Assembly: GCA_018266175.1 (NCBI GenBank)
Contig: JAFEAY010000021.1
Span: forward strand, 186,001 to 250,000
From: Candidatus Dependentiae bacterium
Lineage (GTDB): Bacteria > Babelota > Babeliae > Babelales > RVW-14
Length of the DNA: 64,000 nt
Direction of reading: 5' to 3'
The position numbers and the translations under genes are program-made. Positions 61,631 through 64,000 of this stretch are shown one piece after another (positions within the stretch are counted from its first letter, which is position 1; each line of letters begins with the position of its first letter). The notes beneath the pieces are model-generated. The model was given only the letters and a program-made list of their open reading frames with translations, did not search any database and was not told the DNA's origin.

Positions 61631-64000
61631 ATGAGCTTTAGACGTCTGTTATCACTCGCATGCCTTTTGGGTTTGTTTTTCTCTCTGCATAGTGAAGTTA
61701 ACCAATATCTTTTGTATGATCACCAATTTTATAATTTTTTTACTCAACGTTGTAAATTTGATATTGAAGGCGAGTGGAATAAAATATTTAAAGGTTCAAA
61801 TCTTAAAACAACTAAAAAACTTTCTGCTCAAGAAAGAAACAAGCTTTTTAATCTCAAGGGCCGAATTGGCGTAGCGCTCAACAATTTGTATAGCACGCTG
61901 CCTGCTGATGAGTTGTTTGTTATATCTCAAGAATCACTGGAAAATCTTATTGGACCAAAAATTCCAGATCAAGATTCTATGCCTGATATTATGATTCAAG
62001 CAGCCGAGCAAACACTTGTTCAAATAAATGGATTGATGCGTGAGCGGTTTGAAGATCAGAATTTAAAAACTTCTGTTCAATTACGATCGTTTAAAAATAA
62101 AAACCTTACACAACAAGCATTTTTAGAGAACTTAATGGGTCTCCTTCTTCGGTTTTTTGATCCAAGAAGTATTGAATCACGACTAAAAAACGCCACAGAG
62201 GAAAACAATTTTGATTTCATTAAAAAATTACCGATCATTTCGATTGGTGTTATTGAAAATGAAGAAACAGGGGACATTACAATTTGTGCTTTTCCGTCAG
62301 GCACTCAAGCTGAACTCGATTGTCCAGACTTCTTGTATCATGAAATGAGAAAAACAAGTTCGTGGGGTAAAGTATTATGCTACGCAGGACTTGGAGCTCT
62401 TGTTGTTGGGACTGGTGTTTCTCTTTATGACAATTGGGGAGCTATTTCAGCAAACGCAGCAGAACTCAGAGATAGAGTTTGGGATCCGAATCAATGTGGT
62501 GATGACTTAGCAGCAGGTCCTGGATGTACGCGTCCATGGGAGATTCGTTGTCAAGGTGAAAACTGCGGACCAGAAATTATTGGTCCCGATGATGCATCAT
62601 GGTTTGTTGTAGGAAAATGTTCAGCTGAAGATGACAATTGTCCAGCTGCAGGATATCAATCAATAGCAATGGTTGGTGGTAGAGACGTCAATGGCATTGC
62701 GCATTGTCAGGTCGATAAACCGCTTCCCGCAAATCTTGCTCTTATTGGAAAGATTGCACCAGGTGCTTGGGAATGCCCTGCAGGTAAAAGTCCATTTCAC
62801 TTTTTGCAAGATGGAAGACTTTGTTTTTACAGAACTCCTGTGATTCGTGCAGGTGTTGATACAGCTGTGTGTGACCTTAGTGTACCTTATTGCAAGTTGC
62901 CTGGTGGACTGACACTTTTCCGTCATGGTGAGGATATGTTGTTAACTCCTCCATGTGGACAGGGTGTAAAAATTTGTAACATTGGTGATTTGAAACTCTA
63001 TCTTCATGAGGATGGAAAATATACAGAAACCTCTCCATGCGATCCAGTGGAGACCGGCGGAGTCTGTGTGTTTGATGAAAATTTGATAGAGTTTTTCAAC
63101 CCTGAAACAAAATTATGGCAAGACAAGCCAGTTGACTGGGTCAATGACAGAATGCTCTATCGCTTTAGAACAGGCGCAGAACAAGAAGTTAAAGTTTTTT
63201 GTAAAGCAGATGGCAGCTGTACGATTAAATTTCCATGTGCTTTAAAAGATGGAAAATGTCCTGTTGATAGCACCGTCTTTTACTCTAAAAAAGGTTCAAA
63301 AGTTTGGACAGAAGGCATGCCATGCGGAGCTGATGAAAAGTTCTGTATTATTGAAAATGACCAAGTATTCTATCCTCACTCAGATGGTGAACAAGATATA
63401 ATTTGGAAAGAAGTTCCAGCCTGGACAGGTGAAACAACCAAGGGTATTTATACCGGTCCAGATGGTAAAAACTTTGTTCCAAATGTAGATTGCACAGCAT
63501 GGGAGCTCTTGCCTGTAGGTGAATGCTTTACTTCAGAAAACGGTTTGTACTGTGTGTCCAAAGAAGGTCAAACACGTTACTGGCATACCAACAAAGATGG
63601 TGAATGCGGTTGGAAAGATGCCCCAGTTTGCACGGGCGCTGAAACAGAAGGTATTTGCACAGGACCCGATGGAAAAGTGTTTATCTTGAATGATGACTTA
63701 ACTGCTTGGGTTCCAATGCCTGCTGAATGCTCGCGTGAAGTATCTTTGTTCTGCGTTAAAGATGGTGCCGTGAAATATTGGCATAAAGGTCAAGATGAAC
63801 AGTCAGGATCTTGGCATAACGTTCCAAGTTGTGAAGAATATGCGGATAAAGATTTCTGTGTAGGTCCCGACAAAAATGTGTTTACACGAAGCAGTGATCT
63901 TTCAGATGACTTTACGCTATTGCTGCCTCCAGCTAACCAAAGTATCACATCGCTTGTGCGATTGAATAATGGTCACTTTGTTGTATGGCATCCACAAGAA
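61631..64000 (+). CDS. Large exported Cys-rich repeat protein (runs off the window)
   Basis: At least 790 aa, open to the end of the window. The ATG follows AAAAGGAG and starts a signal peptide (MSFRRLLSLACLLGLFFSLHS). A helical N-terminal part (about 20-220) is followed by one hydrophobic helix (VLCYAGLGALVVGTGVSLY, about 240-258). After that, Cys-rich modules of about 60 residues repeat. The clearest are LYCVSKEGQTRYWHTNKDGE and LFCVKDGAVKYWHKGQ, each with paired Cys, a YWH motif and a CxGPDxxVF unit. The spacing suggests disulfide-bonded modules exposed outside the cytosol, like an adhesin or surface protein. No family recognised; the C-terminus is not seen. Confidence 0.85.
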   Translation, partial: MSFRRLLSLACLLGLFFSLHSEVNQYLLYDHQFYNFFTQRCKFDIEGEWNKIFKGSNLKTTKKLSAQERNKLFNLKGRIGVALNNLYSTLPADELFVISQESLENLIGPKIPDQDSMPDIMIQAAEQTLVQINGLMRERFEDQNLKTSVQLRSFKNKNLTQQAFLENLMGLLLRFFDPRSIESRLKNATEENNFDFIKKLPIISIGVIENEETGDITICAFPSGTQAELDCPDFLYHEMRKTSSWGKVLCYAGLGALVVGTGVSLYDNWGAISANAAELRDRVWDPNQCGDDLAAGPGCTRPWEIRCQGENCGPEIIGPDDASWFVVGKCSAEDDNCPAAGYQSIAMVGGRDVNGIAHCQVDKPLPANLALIGKIAPGAWECPAGKSPFHFLQDGRLCFYRTPVIRAGVDTAVCDLSVPYCKLPGGLTLFRHGEDMLLTPPCGQGVKICNIGDLKLYLHEDGKYTETSPCDPVETGGVCVFDENLIEFFNPETKLWQDKPVDWVNDRMLYRFRTGAEQEVKVFCKADGSCTIKFPCALKDGKCPVDSTVFYSKKGSKVWTEGMPCGADEKFCIIENDQVFYPHSDGEQDIIWKEVPAWTGETTKGIYTGPDGKNFVPNVDCTAWELLPVGECFTSENGLYCVSKEGQTRYWHTNKDGECGWKDAPVCTGAETEGICTGPDGKVFILNDDLTAWVPMPAECSREVSLFCVKDGAVKYWHKGQDEQSGSWHNVPSCEEYADKDFCVGPDKNVFTRSSDLSDDFTLLLPPANQSITSLVRLNNGHFVVWHPQE

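Overview
The window looks like a piece of chromosome from an obligately host-associated, Gram-negative bacterium. My best guess is Dependentiae (candidate phylum TM6, class Babeliae); this is inferred from gene content, not from a marker-gene tree. The DNA is AT-rich. LpxK, an Omp85 protein and beta-barrels ending in Phe indicate an outer membrane with lipid A. A large share of the genes encode exported proteins of the kind intracellular bacteria use on eukaryotic hosts: four ankyrin proteins, three beta-propeller-like proteins, two clostripain-type proteases, a DUSP23-like phosphatase and low-complexity proteins.

Layout. 0.1-5 kb: exported repeat protein, glycosyltransferase, PEP synthase, small exported protein. 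5.3-8.6 kb: a tightly overlapping three-gene set for an F-type ATPase membrane sector (AtpR/AtpI-like protein, subunit a, and one polypeptide with four tandem c-subunit hairpins), followed by a glycosyltransferase. 8.7-16.6 kb: acylphosphatase, tRNA-Glu, Omp85 protein, beta-propeller protein, ABC exporter, ankyrin protein with nuclear-localisation-like basic clusters. 16.7-25.8 kb: nrdAB (class Ic type), BrnQ, ankyrin protein, groESL. 26-33 kb: exported enzymes and effector-like proteins, plus endonuclease IV. 33-40.2 kb, all on the minus strand: ABC substrate-binding protein, WecA-like transferase, lpxK, infB, nusA.

At 40.35-40.67 kb lies a strong candidate chromosomal origin. It has an AT-only stretch, DnaA-trio repeats, a C-rich spacer and two oppositely oriented DnaA-box arrays with mostly 11-bp spacing. 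Genes next to it point outward on both sides, and the plus strand changes by eye from A/C-rich on the left to G/T-rich on the right.

Right of the origin: two NlpC/P60 hydrolases, an outer-membrane barrel, a vanadium-haloperoxidase-family enzyme, a pair of exported paralogues, family-4 uracil-DNA glycosylase, two clostripain-like proteases, a shortened ComEC, YajC, enolase, RtcB with archease, a Pro/Ala-rich protein, an ankyrin/coiled-coil protein, a membrane-anchored eukaryote-like cytidylyltransferase, GltX, and a large Cys-rich repeat protein that runs off the window.

How the genes fit together: housekeeping genes (PEP synthase, enolase, RNR, chaperonin, translation and transcription factors, envelope synthesis) are mixed with envelope-remodelling and probable host-interaction proteins. 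Promoter, start-codon and terminator calls are by eye. No database search or skew computation was run.
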